From Monoplex corrugatus (Eukaryota; Mollusca; Gastropoda; Littorinimorpha; Ranellidae): DNA of 64,000 nt. A program made the translations under genes and the position numbers. Below the pieces are notes generated by a model that saw only the letters and a list, made by a program, of their open reading frames with translations, made no database searches and was not told the DNA's origin. Positions within the stretch are counted from its first letter, which is position 1. Each line of letters opens with the position of its first letter. The stretch lies in the NCBI GenBank assembly GCA_030674185.1, contig CM060312.1:34431862-34495861 (forward strand). The letters run 5' to 3'. Below are positions 11,605 through 24,765 of this stretch, in pieces.

Positions 11605-11790
11605 AGGTTTGTGGTTACAGCGTACAGGCAGAGTTCTCTGCCTTCCAGTCTGGCCGCACGAGTTCGAGCCTAGCTCAGGATCCTCAGTGTGTGTGACTTT
11701 CGTCCATCCAGCTGGTAAGTGGGTACCTGCCCCCTGTTCAAGGTTGTGGAAGGTAAAACACCGAGGGAGAGAAGTGGGACCAGCTCGCAG
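11605..11790 (+). mobile_element. tRNA-derived SINE (family S), 5' half
   Basis: A tRNA-like head ('GTACAGGCAGAG...CTCTGCCTTCCAGTCTGGC' and a box-B-like GAGTTCGAGCC) is followed by the SINE body 'CCATCCAGCTGGTAAGTGGG', 'TACCTGCCCCC' and 'GGAAGGTAAAACACCGAG'. The copy then passes without a break into the 51-bp array. Its 3' half reappears at 13535. Confidence 0.75.
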
Positions 11791-12811
11791 AAAGCTGACG
11801 GTGATAACAGAGTAAGAAGTGGACCAGCTCCCAAAAAGATGACCGTGACAACGGAGTCAGAATTCGGACCAGCTCTCAAAAAGATGACTGTGACAACAGT
11901 CAGGAGTGGGACCAGCTCTCAAAAAGATTACCATGACAATAAATATAGAGTCAACAGTGGGACCAGCTCCCAAAAAGCTGGCATTGACAATAGATATAGA
12001 GTCAATAGTGAGACCAGCCCTCAAAAAGATGACCGTGACAATAAATATAGTATCATAAATGGTACGAGCTCTCAAAAAGATGACCATGACAATAAATATA
12101 GTATCATAAATGGTACGAGCTCTCAAAAAGATGACCATGACAATATAGTATCATATATGGTACCAGCTCTCAAAAAGATGACCGTGACAATAAATATAGT
12201 ATCATAAATGGTACGAGCCCTCAAAGAGATGACCGTGACAATAAATATAGAGTCAATAGTGGGACCATCTCCCACAAAGATGACCGTGACAATAGAGTCA
12301 ACAGTGGGACCATCTCCCACAAAGATGACCGTGACAATAGATATAGAGTCAGTAGTGGGACCATCTCCCACAAAGATGACCATGACAATAAATATAGAGT
12401 CAGTAGTGGGACCAGCTCTCCAAACGATGACCGTGACAATAGATATAGAGTCAGTAGTGGGACCAGCTCTCCAAACGATGACCGTGACAATAGATATAGA
12501 GTCAGTAGTGGGACCAGATCCCAAAAAGATGACTGTGACAATACATGTAGATATAGAGTCAGTAGTGGGACCATCTCCCAAAAAGATGACCGTGACAATA
12601 GATATAGAGTCAGTAGTGGGACCCGCTCCCACAAAGATGACCGTGACAATAAATATAGAGTCAGTAGTGGGACCATCTCTCACAAAAATGACCGTGACAA
12701 TAGATATAGTGTCAGTAGTGGGACCAGATCCCAAAAAGATGACCGTGACAGTGGATATAGAGTCAGTAGTGGGACCAGATCCCAAAAAGCTGAGCGTGAC
12801 AATAAATATAG
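11790..12811. repeat. 51-bp minisatellite, left block
   Basis: About 20 copies of a unit whose landmarks are GTGGGACCAGCTCCCAAAAA, GATGACCGTGACAATA and GATATAGAGTCAGTA. Because 51 is a multiple of three, frames stay open on both strands; these are not genes. Confidence 0.97.
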
Positions 12812-13257
12812 AAACCAGAAGAACAAGAAAATCAATATAAGCGCGTGTCCAACAAAACAAAACAAAACAAGCGCAAATTTTCGGCCAACTAGCCTTTGTC
12901 AAGCGCGAACGCACAGTCACATACAGATCACAGACACCAAACAATGGATAATAAAAACGGGACTAAAAACTTCCCTGCCGCCTCGTCCAGTGGGTAAGAA
13001 ATGGAATGCCCATGTCGTCATGAGCAGTACTACCGTTTTTATTATCCATTGTTTGGTGTCTGTGATCTGTATGTGACCGTGCGTTCGCGCTTGACAAAGG
13101 CTAGTTGGCCGAAAATTTGCGCTTGACAAAGGCTAGTTGGCCGAAAATTTGCGCTTGTTTTGTTTTGTTTTGTTGGACACGCGCTTATATTGGTTTTCTT
13201 GTTCTTCTGGTTCCTGTTTACTTGGGCGCGGGCAGTCACACTCGTTTTGGATCTTGT
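12812..13257. mobile_element. foldback (long inverted-repeat) insertion inside the 51-bp array
   Basis: Two arms of about 145 bp, at 12812-12960 and 13033-13212, are nearly perfect reverse complements. Both contain 'GCGCGTGTCCAACAAAAC', 'TTTTCGGCCAACTAGCC' and 'CAGACACCAAACAATGG' or their complements. A loop of about 70 bp separates them. The right arm holds a 32-bp direct duplication at 13087-13150. AATAAATATAG lies at both edges, but it is also part of the array unit. No coding capacity. Confidence 0.8.
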
Positions 13258-13532
13258 AATAAATATAGAGTCAGTAGCGGGACCAGATCCCAAAAAGCTG
13301 ACCGTGACAATAAACATAGAGTCAGTAGCGGGACCAGATCCCAAAAAGATAACCGTGACAGTAGATATAGACTCAGTAGTGGGACCAGATCCCAAAAAAC
13401 TGACCGTGACAATAAATATAGAGTCAGTAGCGGGACCAGATCCCAAAAAGATGACCGTGACAGTAGATATAGAGTCAGTAGTGGGACCAGATCCCAAAAA
13501 GCTGAGCGTGACAACAGTCAACTTGTATAAGG
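13258..13532. repeat. 51-bp minisatellite, right block
   Basis: About five further copies of the unit at 11790-12811, continuing in the same orientation beyond the foldback insertion. Confidence 0.95.
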
Positions 13533-13534
13533 GT

Positions 13535-13675
13535 ATCTAACCATGTTCAGGCTTGTGAAAGACAACGCAGTGATGGCAAGCAGCATCCCTCCCCCTCAAA
13601 AAGCTGACCCTAAAGTAGTGAGGTCTCTACCACCTCATTCCCCTAAGGCCAAGCTCAGGGTTACGGGACAACCTT
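13535..13675 (+). mobile_element. SINE (family S), 3' half
   Basis: The sequence after the array reads as the SINE 3' half: 'CAAAAAGCTGACCCTAAAG', 'GAGGTCTCTACCACCTCA' and 'GTTACGGGACAACCTTTATC'. It complements the 5' half at 11605, so the array lies inside what was one SINE or between two. Confidence 0.7.
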
Positions 13676-13912
13676 TATCCGCTTGGCGTAATGGTAGAAC
13701 TCCCGCCTTCTAAGCAGTCTGCACCAGTACGAGCCAACGTTTAAAGTGTGGCCTCCAGTCCAGCCAGCTGTGAACCGATACCTGTCCCTATTCAGAGTTG
13801 GAGAAGGTAAAGCAGCGAGAAACTGGAGATTGGTACCACCCTTGTAACGCTGACCCCGAGAAAAGTTTTGGTCTCTGCCACCTCACTCCCTACGACCTCA
13901 GGAGTATCACAC
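13676..13912 (+). mobile_element. SINE (family S), second tandem copy, interrupted
   Basis: A new tRNA-like head (GGCGTAATGGTAGAACTCC, decayed box B) and the SINE body follow directly. At about 13912 the SINE stops in 'CTACGACCTCAGGA'. The expected tail, GGACAACCTTTATCTTTATC, resumes at about 14141 after a LINE fragment. Confidence 0.7.
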
Positions 13913-14137
13913 CCCTCACCTCTCCCTCGCCGGGATCGGCGGTAGGAGTCACACTCGACGTCACAAGTCTTCTCCAGGTCACACGATTGAGACATCTGTG
14001 GGCGACCTCCTGGATTCCCAGACCACAGACCTCAGCGATGTTGTTGAAATAGGTGTGTGGTCGTCCCTGTCTTCCTCTCGCCTCAACTTTCCCCTGCAGG
14101 ACTGTTGATATCAAATCTGTTTTGGTGTTCTCATAAT
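13890..14137 (-). pseudogene. LINE 3'-terminal fragment (RT C-terminus)
   Basis: The minus strand encodes L-I-S-T-V-L-Q-G-K-V-E-A, then G-R-P-H-T-Y-F-N-N-I and W-R-R-L-V. This is the carboxy end typical of RTE/CR1-like RT proteins ('VLQGKVEG...GRP...W.dnI'). It sits inside the SINE copy described for 13676-13912. The frame continues into the SINE, so the exact boundary is uncertain. Confidence 0.65.
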
Positions 14138-14402
14138 TATAGGACAACCTTTATCTTTATCCAGATATAGAGATCCACAGGCTTCATCTCCATCTAGCAG
14201 CGTGTTCCTATGCTGTGGTGCTCTACGAGCTTTGTCACGAGTTCTGTGTAAGAAACCAATGGTTCTACCGAGGCAGTTGACACGCCACAGAAAAGGACGT
14301 TGAGAAGGTTACAATGTTTATAGCAACTGTTGTCAGTTTTCTGCGTGCAATGGTGCTTTCTGTTCTGCATTCATGGGTTGCATCTCCCACATGCACTCAT
14401 AT

Positions 14403-14433
14403 CTATCTGCCTATTTATCCAACCATCTATCAG

Positions 14434-14484
<51 letters not shown>

Positions 14485-14620
14485 GTCTATCTATCTATCT
14501 GTCTATCTATCTATCTGCCTATTTATCCAACCATCTATCTATCTGTCTGTCTGCCTGTCTGTCTGTCTATCTGTCTGTCTATATCTATCTATCTACCTAT
14601 CTATCTATCTATCTACAAAT

Positions 14621-14701
<81 letters not shown>

Positions 14702-14773
14702 ACGCACACATCCATTGTCTTGTCAACATATAGATGGATAAAAAGACAGACAGATAGACAGACAGATAGATAA

Positions 14774-14832
<59 letters not shown>

Positions 14833-14912
14833 GATAGATAGATAGATAAATGTGGTTTTACTTGTACGACCCTTTTGTTTGTTTGTTTGTTTGTTTGTTT
14901 GTTTGTTTGTTT
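14403..14912. repeat. compound microsatellite: (CTAT)n, (CA)n, (GATA)n, (TTTG)n
   Basis: CTAT/CTGT repeats run from 14403 to 14610, CA repeats from 14624 to 14700, GATA repeats from 14750 to 14850 and TTTG repeats from 14874 to 14912. Confidence 0.97.
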
Positions 14913-14929
14913 TACCTTGCTATGTAATC

Positions 14930-15225
14930 AGACACATCCCACTTTCATGAGTGTGCATGCTGGACATTTGCCTATTCCCATAAGCCACCGAACACCGACA
15001 GGGATTAAAGGATCTTTAACGTGTATGTTTGATGGGCCGCGTGGGTCTACACAAGAAGATGGCACATGCACCAGCAGGTCTGCACATATGTTGACCTGGG
15101 AGATGGGAAAGATCTCCACCTTCATCCACCAGGCGCTGACCAGCCAGATTCAAAATCAAACCTTCCTATTGGAAATGAGATGTACAAACCACTTGATTAG
15201 TGTTCCCGTCTCCTGGTCCTCGTGA
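14930..15225 (+). mobile_element. interspersed repeat family B
   Basis: This copy matches 41830-42075. Shared landmarks are 'CATA(A/G)GC(C/T)ACCGAA', 'GATCTTTAACGTG' or its decayed form, 'AG(A/C)A(G)GTCTGCACATATG(T/C)TGACC' and 'CACCAGGCG' or 'CAACAGGCG'. No coding potential; a SINE-like non-autonomous element is inferred. Confidence 0.65.
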
Positions 15226-15326
15226 ATGAGAGGGAATAAAACGTTTTAAAAGACTGTCGTTTTTCGTAATTGTGGAAGTTTGTTCCTTTAACTAGCGGTA
15301 GTTAAGGGCAAGACTACGGTCTAGTA

Positions 15327-16424
15327 GACCGTGTAAGACATGAAGAATTGATCAGCCAACTGGAAAGACTCAATATTGATGGAAAAGATCTAAGAATAAT
15401 CAGAAACAGGTATAGGGAACAAACAGCAGCAATGAGAATAGAAAACGATACGACCTCGTTCTAAAATATAAAAAGAGGGGTCAGGCACGGTTGTGTTCTG
15501 TCACCACATTTGTTTTCACTTTACAGCGAAACCATCATGAGAAAACTAGAAGAATGCCCTGGGATGAAGGTTGGAGGAAAAATGATAAGCAACATTCGTT
15601 ACGCAAATGACACAGTGCTAATTGCAAAATATGAAAGGGACCTACAAAACCTTGTGAATATGATAGAAATAGAAAGCAAATATAAAGGGTTGGAGCTAAA
15701 CAACACGAAGACTGAAGTCATGGTAATCAGTAAAAAAAAAATTAAAAAAAAACAACAACAACTCGAAATCCCCTCTTGCAAAATACATGTAACATCAAAT
15801 GGCACAACTTTGAGACAGGTTAATAAATTTAAACATCTGGGAATGGTCATCTCACCAGACGGCAGATGCACATCAGAAATAGCCGGCAGAATCAGCTAAG
15901 CCAAAACAGCATTCAAGAAGATGAAAAGCGTTCTTACCAATAAATGCCTGTCGAGTAACATCAGGAAGAGAGTTGTTGAATGTTAATAGAACCGATACTG
16001 TCATACGTTTGTGAGGCGTGGACAGTCAACACACAAAGCCAGAACAAGATTGAGGCAGCCGAAATGGTGGTTTCTCAGAAGAATGTTGAGAGTCCCATGG
16101 ACAGCAAAGAAAACAAACGAGACAGTCTTGACGGAGGCAAACACATGGAGATAACTGATATAAAAAAAGATTAGGAAAAGACAAGCAATATTAATAGGAC
16201 ATTTTATGAGGAAAGGGGAATTACAGAATCTGGCCATAACAGGAAAGCTGGAGGGGAGAGAGAACGCCAGGTAGATCCAGGGAGAAGATACTGGATGGAA
16301 TTGCAGAGTGGCTGAGGACAGAGAGGATGGGAGGTGTACTTGCAGCGGCAAGGGATAGATTCGTGTGGAGGGCCATGATCGCCAACGCCATGCGGCAGGG
16401 CACATGATGATGATGGTGATGAAC
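15327..16424 (+). mobile_element. RTE/BovB-like LINE, 5'-truncated copy
   Basis: The copy starts inside the RT (gac cgt gta aga cat gaa gaa, D-R-V-R-H-E-E). It continues with L-E-R-L-N-I-D-G-K-D, the active-site region as I-R-Y-A-N-D-T-V-L-I (N replaces the first Asp of YADD), then L-E-L-N-N-T-K-T-E-V-M-V-I-S. After frameshifts it ends in A-M-I-A-N-A-M-R-Q-G-T and a (ATG)n-rich tail. GTCTAGTA occurs at both edges (15319-15326 and 16425-16432), a plausible target-site duplication. Close relative of the element at 57190-58679. Frameshifts and the mutated active site make it inactive. Confidence 0.85.
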
Positions 16425-16507
16425 GTCTAGTATGTTCTTTACACAGTGAAATGGTTTTGCTGGCTCTTGTACCCAAAGACGCTGAATTCTACGTTACACC
16501 ACAAGTT

Positions 16508-16748
16508 TACAGGCCTGGTTAGCGTGGAAGCAGAGCTCCTGCCTTTCCAGTCTGACTGCACAGGTTCGAATCTGACTCCCGAAAAAATTCATATAAGATG
16601 CCTCATGCCCACGTAGTTATGAATGGGTTCCTGAACGGCTCAAGGTTGGTGAAGGTAAAGCAACGAAAGAGAGAAAACGGGCCCTTAGAAAAATCGTGGT
16701 CTCTACCACTCACTCACTCGCGACCTCAGAGGCCATGGGAAAATCTTT
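16508..16748 (+). mobile_element. tRNA-derived SINE (family S), near full length
   Basis: The head has a box-A-like 'GGTTAGCGTGGAAGCAGAGC' and a good box B, GGTTCGAATCT. The body follows ('GTTCCTGAACGGCTCAAGG', 'GAAGGTAAAGCAACGAAAG', 'GTGGTCTCTACCACTCA'), with an ATGGGAAAATCTTT end. Confidence 0.8.
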
Positions 16749-17175
16749 TGCTTTCACATCGATTACCGCCCAGCTGACTACTTTCTGACAAAGACATCAC
16801 AAAACTTAACAGACAAGTTCATCCTTCGTCATACTCTAGCAAACAACACAAACATTATTCAATAAGCAGTTAGAAGTGATATCTCTCTAGAACACTTAAT
16901 ACAGATATTTCGGTTGTGCTTGTAGTATTGAGTACCCGTCACAATGGCGATTAGTTCTAACGACTAATGACTGGGACATAGCAGGTTTGTACTATACGTT
17001 CAGTGGGAAGATTGGGACCACACATACAGTCATCTGCTTTACGAATCTCCGCGGATGTCTTTTATCTCTTCCATGCTCCTCTTCCAAACTCCAGGGTTAC
17101 TTGCCACAATAGTATATCTTCAAAAAATGAAAAAGATGTAAAGAGAGAACATAGCGAACTGACATTTTTTATATA
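16749..17175. other. unassigned spacer
   Basis: Mixed-composition unique sequence; nothing supported. Confidence 0.5.
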
Positions 17176-17177
17176 AT

Positions 17178-17402
<225 letters not shown>

Positions 17403-18070
17403 TTCTAGTGGACAACCTTCGAATTTATTCGAATTTATCCTGGCATCACCTGGAGAGATACAGACACATGCGGCATCAGTCAAGTTCCTGTGAGCAACAT
17501 TATCACAGACATATATATGAAGTAGATGAGACGCTACGTGTACTTCCAGCCTTCCTAACTGAGATCATAACATGCCCAGCTCAGAGTAGAAACCGCTAGA
17601 GGCCGGAGGGGGGGGGGGAGCTCCGCAAAGGTATAAATTGATGGAGGTTCGAACCTTCAACTTTCAAGTCATCAGTCAGTTCGCTGTGTTCTCTCTTTAA
17701 CCAACCTCTTCACTCCTGCATCCCTCTCCACCAGCTTCCACGAGCTTCCTGCAGGTGGATGAGATGCAGAGTGGAGGGCTAAGCTCCTGTCAACGAGGTC
17801 TGTGCACAAGACAGACTCTGCAAGTTTCTGTCCTCCTTCCGTAGGACTGACTTGTTCTTTGCTTTGGTTTTTGTCGGATTGTGGCCAGAAGATATTGGAG
17901 CCAAGCTGCCAGCACGTCAGAGATTTCAATTCTAAGCCCTGGATTTTCCTGTGCAAGCCTGTAATGACGTTACGAGGGATTTGATGGACAACATCCAGCT
18001 AAAATGCCAAATAATTCTTGGCACAACACAGAGCTTTCTTTGGCTGTAACTGTGAAATTGCCAAAATTGA
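17403..18070. other. unassigned spacer
   Basis: It includes a G run near 17610 and a 94-residue minus-strand frame (17672-17956). I do not recognise that frame, and it has no splice or start support. No gene is called. Confidence 0.5.
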
Positions 18071-18071
18071 C

Positions 18072-18345
<274 letters not shown>

Positions 18346-20129
18346 ACAATATCAATGACAAAATGCTTTACTTTCATTTGGAAGAAGTAACTTGTTTACA
18401 CTCACTGGCTATTTTGTAAACTGGCCATTGTTATTCTGCTTGCGGCTCTGCGTAGAGCTACAAATATAAAAGAAATACACGAAAAAGAACAACAGCATCA
18501 GAGGGAAACAAATCAAAGGACAATAACAGACGATGAGAAAAGACGAGTGAAGAAAAACCAATAAACAGACCATTCTAAAATGTCCATTTTCGTGCCGAAA
18601 TCACACCCAAAAAATCCCAATTTTGTATTTCTCAAGGTCAGTATAACATTGAAGATGCTCCAGTTGAAATAAAAATTGACGTGCACTGAGAATCATGGAA
18701 GACTGTCACAGAAAAGGAAAAACAATATATTTAACATACTAGTTCATGAGAAAATGTTATTCACACACCTTCCACAGAAATATGCTGATTTTAGGAACTT
18801 TTTTGTTCATGTGGCCTTGACCTTGGAGTTTTACCTTCCAAACGTGTCTGTCGTGACTACTGAATAGTCCTTAGCTTTGACATAAACTTGATAAAGATCC
18901 ACCTGCATCGGGCTGAAAAAATCTTGTTTGTATGTTGTTGTCAGAGATGAAACATCAAGGAGTGAGAAGAACTTTCATTTATGGGAAAACCAAACCATCT
19001 TAAGTGTATAGAAGCTGAAATATTCCATGACAATGAATCAGCAACAAAAAATGTATTTGCAGTTCTATAACAATATAAAAAAAATCTTCCAGACTTTCCT
19101 TCTTTAACACAACAAAAAAGAATATCACCTACAGCCTTACATGATAAGCTGCAAAAAATACTTAATGGAGAGATGAAATCCTGGAGTAAGGCAAGTGGGG
19201 GCTTTTTCATTCTCACTAGGTCCTCTAGCTGGGCTGGATCTGGATAGTACACGTTGTGTGGCTGTGTCCAACTGTTTTTCTTCCCCCCCCCCCCACCTAG
19301 TCATTCAGTACATAAACAAGGTAACCGATGACTGGGACCGAATAGGCCATGCAGCGCTTGGACAACTCTCTTTGCTAAGTAGTTCATCGGATTATTGCCA
19401 CAAATATAACATTAAACACAATAGGAATAGCAACTACGATGAATTGTACTGTGCCTGATGTAAATAACGCAAGAGACTCTCTACTGAAGATTTTCTGTGG
19501 AATTGTTACTGTGTCCCTAACTTTTGGAACTTAACAGAAAAACTAATCAACCAAAAATGTAAAAAATACCTTCGGTATCAAAATCACACGAAACTTAGTG
19601 TTGTTCGGTGTTGATCAAAATGTAAAAACAGATAGAATATTTCGGGGGTTGACAACCAGAACCAAGTATCTCGATTTTCTGATAGTTTACAGGAGACGAT
19701 TTATAACTGGGTTTTCGGGTAGAGGCTATATCTACATTTTGAAGTACTGGTTTTTGGTTTTATTGATAACCGATCAAAAATCATTATCATGGCAAAAACA
19801 AAGTCCACCAAGTGAAAGATCACATCAAAAGCAACAGTTCGGTATAAAAAAAAAGTGAAAATTGACAAAAAAGTGAGATACTGGGTTCTGGATGTAAACC
19901 CTCGATTTGATCTTGTAACAATGCTTGCAACATCATTTATCTATAAATGCATAGTTGACAGATGTGATCCAAATGTAATATTTTCCAAAGAATGCTAAAT
20001 CTCAGATTCAAAATTGAACAGTATAATGCCAAAATAAACTTTCACATGTCCACTTTTAATGCTTATGGAACAACTATATACCAATGTTCTCCCAGTAGAA
20101 AACAGATTTTCTTCATGACGTGTTATGAA
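18346..20129. other. unique AT-rich sequence, unassigned
   Basis: About 1.8 kb without tandem repeats apart from a C run near 19287. Short open frames show no domain, and no convincing exon was found by eye. Confidence 0.5.
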
Positions 20130-20620
<491 letters not shown>

Positions 20621-22507
20621 TAAGAGTGCTACATACTCTCTCAGAAGTAAGAGTGTTAAAGACACACAGAAGTAAGGGTGCTAAACACTCACAGAAATAA
20701 GGGTGATAAACACTGTCACAGAAGTAAGAATGCTACAGACAGCCACAGAAGTAAGAGTGCTAAAGACTCTCTTAAAAGTAAGGGTGCTAAAGACTCTCAC
20801 AGAAGTAAGGGTGCTCAAGACTCTCACAGAAGTAAGGGTGCTAAAGACTCTCACAGAAGTAAGGGTGCTAAAGACTCTCTTAAAAGTAAGGGTGCTAAAG
20901 ACTCTCTTAAAAGTAAGAGTGCTCAAGACTCTCACAGAAGTAAGGGTGCTCAAGACTCTCACAGAAGTAAGTAAGAGTGCTAAAGACACAGAAGTAAAAG
21001 TGCTAAAGACTCTCTCTAAAAGTAAGGGTGCTCAAGACTCTCACAGAAGTAAGGGTGCTCAAGACTCTCACAGAAGTAAGGGTGCTAAAGACTCTCACAG
21101 AAGTAAAGGTACTAAAGACTCACACAGAAGTAAGGGTGCTAAAGACTCTCACAGAAGTAAGGGTGCTAAAGACTCTCACAGAAATAAGGATGCTAAAGAC
21201 TCTCACAGAAGTAAAGGTACTAAAGACTCTCACAGAAGTAAGGGTGCTCAAGACTCTCACAGAAATAAGGATGCTAAAGACTCTCACAGAAGTAAAGATA
21301 CTAAAGACTCTCACAGAAGTAAGGGTGCTCAGGACTCTCACAGAAGTAAGGGTACTAAAGACTCTCACAGAAGTAAGAGTGCTAAAGACTGTCACAGAAG
21401 TAAGGGTGCTAAAGACTCTCTTAAAAGTAAGGGTGCTCAAGACTCTCACAGAAGTAAGAGTGCTAAAGACTCTCACAGAAGTAAGGTGCTAAAGACTCTC
21501 ACAGAAGTAAGGGTACTAAAGACTGTCACAGAAGTAAGGGTGCTAAAGACTGTCACAAAAGTAAGTGTACTAAAGACTCTCACAGAAGTAAGTGTACTAA
21601 AGACTCTCACAGAAGTAAGGGTGCTAAAGACTCTCTTAAAAGTAAGGGTTCTAAAGACTCTCACAGAAGTAAGGGTGCTATAGACTCTCACAGAAGTAAG
21701 GGTACTAAAGACTCTCACAGAAGTAAGGGTACTAAAGACTCTCACAGAAGTGTACTAAAGACTCTCACAGAAGTAAGGGTGCTAAAGACTCTCTTAAAAG
21801 TAAGGGTTCTAAAGACTCTCACAGAAGTAAGGGTGCTAAAGACTCTCACAGAAGTAAAAGTGCTAAAGACTCTCTTAAAAGTAAGGGTACTAAAGACTCT
21901 CACAGAAGTAAGGGTGCTAAAGACTCTCACAGAAGTAAGGGTACTAAAGACTCACACAGATGTAAGGGTACTAAAGACTCACACAGAAGTAAGGGTACTA
22001 AAGACTCACACAGAAGTAAGGGTACTAAAGATTCACACAGAAGTAATGGTGCTAAAGACTCTCACAGAAGTAAGGGTACTAAAGACTCACACAGAAGTAA
22101 GGGTACTAAAGACTCTCACAGAAGTAAGTGTGCTAAAGACTCTCACAGAAGTAAGTGTGCTAAAGACTCTCACAGAAGTAAGAGTGCTAAAGACACAAAA
22201 GTAAGAGTGCTAAAGACTCTCACAAAAGTAAGAGTGCTAAAGACTCTCACAGAAGTAAGTGTGCTAGTGCTAAAGACTCTCACAAAAGTAAGAGTGCTAA
22301 AACTCTCACAGAAGTAAGGGTGTTAAAGACTCTCACAGAAGTAAGGGTGCTAAAGACTCTCACAGAAGTAAGTGTGCTAAAGACTCTCACAGAAGTAAGT
22401 GTGCTAAAGACTCTCACAAAAGTAAGAGTGCTAAAGACTCTCACAGAAGTAAGGGTGTTAAAGACTCTCACAAAAGTAAGGGTGCTAAAGACTCTCACAG
22501 AAGTAAA

Positions 22508-23405
22508 AAACTGTATTCAAATTTGGACCAGAAGAAGAACTCCACTGGAAAACTCCACAGTGGTATGAGCGTAAAATCTTATCTTCTTAAACTCATTCCA
22601 CATTTGAATTCTACATCCGGATCCTCTTGATAAATTTGACAGTAATCTTCAAAAGATGTGATTTTCATTTATACGGAATGTTAAACAAGATACTCTTGAT
22701 AAAAGGACCGGAAACGCGTAAAAGGAATGATGTATTGGTCACATTCGCTGAATAATGATTGATCATTCATGAGTCGTGGAGAATTGGATAATAAACAGGA
22801 TTGAATGTATACATTCTGGTCTTTACTCAATGCAAAATGTTAGTAAAGAAATACTTACAGTGCAGCAAAAATAACTGAAAATATTACATTGATACACAGG
22901 ATATTCTTACAGCACTGATATTAATTTACTCTAAACAGGAAAGATCAAAACTATAGTTGATATTTGTAATAATAAATGAAGTACCTCTTAATTGTTATTC
23001 TAGATGATGATAAAACATGGGAACAAACATCGTGTGAAAATGCTTCTTTTTTTTTTAATGAGATTTGATATGTACAAAAGATTGAAATAAAATGATTAAA
23101 TATATTGTCTACACTGCATTTTCGCCTCTGCCAAAAACAGTAATGAAAACATTCGGTAGTTTTACAAAGAAGATATGCTCCCTCACAAAAACAAAAGTAA
23201 CAGAAAATAAATCCATACAACAAGAACATATTTACAATCAAAAAAGCAAACAAACACGAGAGATGGCACGGTTCTAAACCTTTTTGTTTGCAAAAATAAC
23301 TGAGCATCTCAGGTAGGTCTCTTCAAAATGTGTGTAATTTTTTCTCTCATTTTCAGATGCAGAGGTCAGTCTCTTATAATGTGTTTTGTAGTTTGGTAGT
23401 TCCTG
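22508..23405. other. unassigned AT-rich sequence
   Basis: Unique-looking sequence with no supported gene. Confidence 0.5.
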
Positions 23406-23409
23406 ATGT

Positions 23410-23503
23410 TGTTTCCGTTGATTTTGTTGTTGTTGTTGTTTTTTTGTTGTTGTTGTTGTTTTGTTTTTTGTTATTGTTTTTTGTTGTTGTTGTTGTTGTG
23501 TTT
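23410..23503. repeat. (GTT)n microsatellite
   Basis: GTT repeats interrupted by T runs. Confidence 0.95.
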
Positions 23504-23509
23504 AACTAC

Positions 23510-24404
23510 AAAGCTTAAATCAGATTGCCTTGATCAGGCAATAAAAGCAAACGACAGTTGTACTGAAATACGTATAGTGATGTACCATGTGTCCCTTCTG
23601 CTTCTCTCATGTCCTGCGACTCCGCTGCACGCGTCTTTGTCTCATCTTGGAAGGGATAGACTGTGGTGTGAGACTGTCTCGTGTCACTTTTGTATGGGCA
23701 CAGAGTTAGCTGGCTGGAAGAATATGTTTGGTAACTGTTTGTATTCCCTGATTTCAAGAGAAGCAGGTTTGGTGTGAAAATGTGACCAGTGTTATTTGAC
23801 GCCAGCATCTCATTGTTAAGATATGGTCGAGACAAAACTTAAAACATTTTGAAGAAGACAGATGAAAAGACCAATGAAATTTCAGCAGGCCTGGAGACTC
23901 ATAATACAGATGAGCTGTGTACATTCCACTACTTCTCAACTATGTACTCCCTGTATCTCCACGACAAGAAATCGGGCTGGAAGATGATGGGGAAGATGAA
24001 TCCATATCAATACCACACCCTAGCTTCATTCTGTTCTTTTCATAATGCTACATCTATGAGAGCGGATTTTTTCTACAGGATTTTTGCCTGGGATAAATAA
24101 CTCCCTCGTTGCCATGTGTTCCACTATGTGGGTTAAGTGTACGCTGCACATAAGACCTCGGTTTGTTGTCTCATCCCTGTTCGCAGATGGACAATACATC
24201 TCAGTGGCAATATACAATGAACGAGTACACAGATTTCATGTAAACAAACAAGCAAACATGAACACGTTCACTGCAACCTGCCCAAAAGAGACTGGCACAT
24301 TTCCATATGTTTCACCCACATCTCTCGTTGATGACCTGAAACACTCCCTGAGTGTAAGGAAAACTGAAATTACATATTCAACGGGAGGAAAAAAACGTGT
24401 GTAG
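23510..24404 (+). other. unique block with two unrecognised plus-strand open frames
   Basis: One frame (about 23893-24100) follows an acceptor-like AAATTTCAG at 23875-23883. It reads T-D-E-L-C-T-F-H-Y-F-S-T-M-Y-S-L-Y-L, and ends F-A-W-D-K-stop. The next frame (24084-24404) includes R-P-R-F-V-V-S-S-L-F-A-D-G-Q-Y-I and ends at the GT tract. Composition is protein-like rather than simple repeat, but I recognise no family. It may be a decayed gene or element. Confidence 0.2.

Positions 24405-24765
<361 letters not shown>

Noticed and set aside
12208..12840. 210-residue repeat protein
   Set aside because: Comes from the 51-bp minisatellite; both strands are equally open.
13087..13150. Hammerhead ribozyme in the foldback arm
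   Set aside because: GGC...GCCGAAA looks like stem II plus GAAA, but the CUGANGA element reads UUGACAA and stems I and III are not evident.
17672..17956. 94-residue minus-strand frame as a gene
   Set aside because: No recognised domain, no splice support, and unremarkable length.
20703..21683. 326-residue open frame with nine-residue repeats
   Set aside because: Product of the 27-bp array; no flanking exon, signal or start context.
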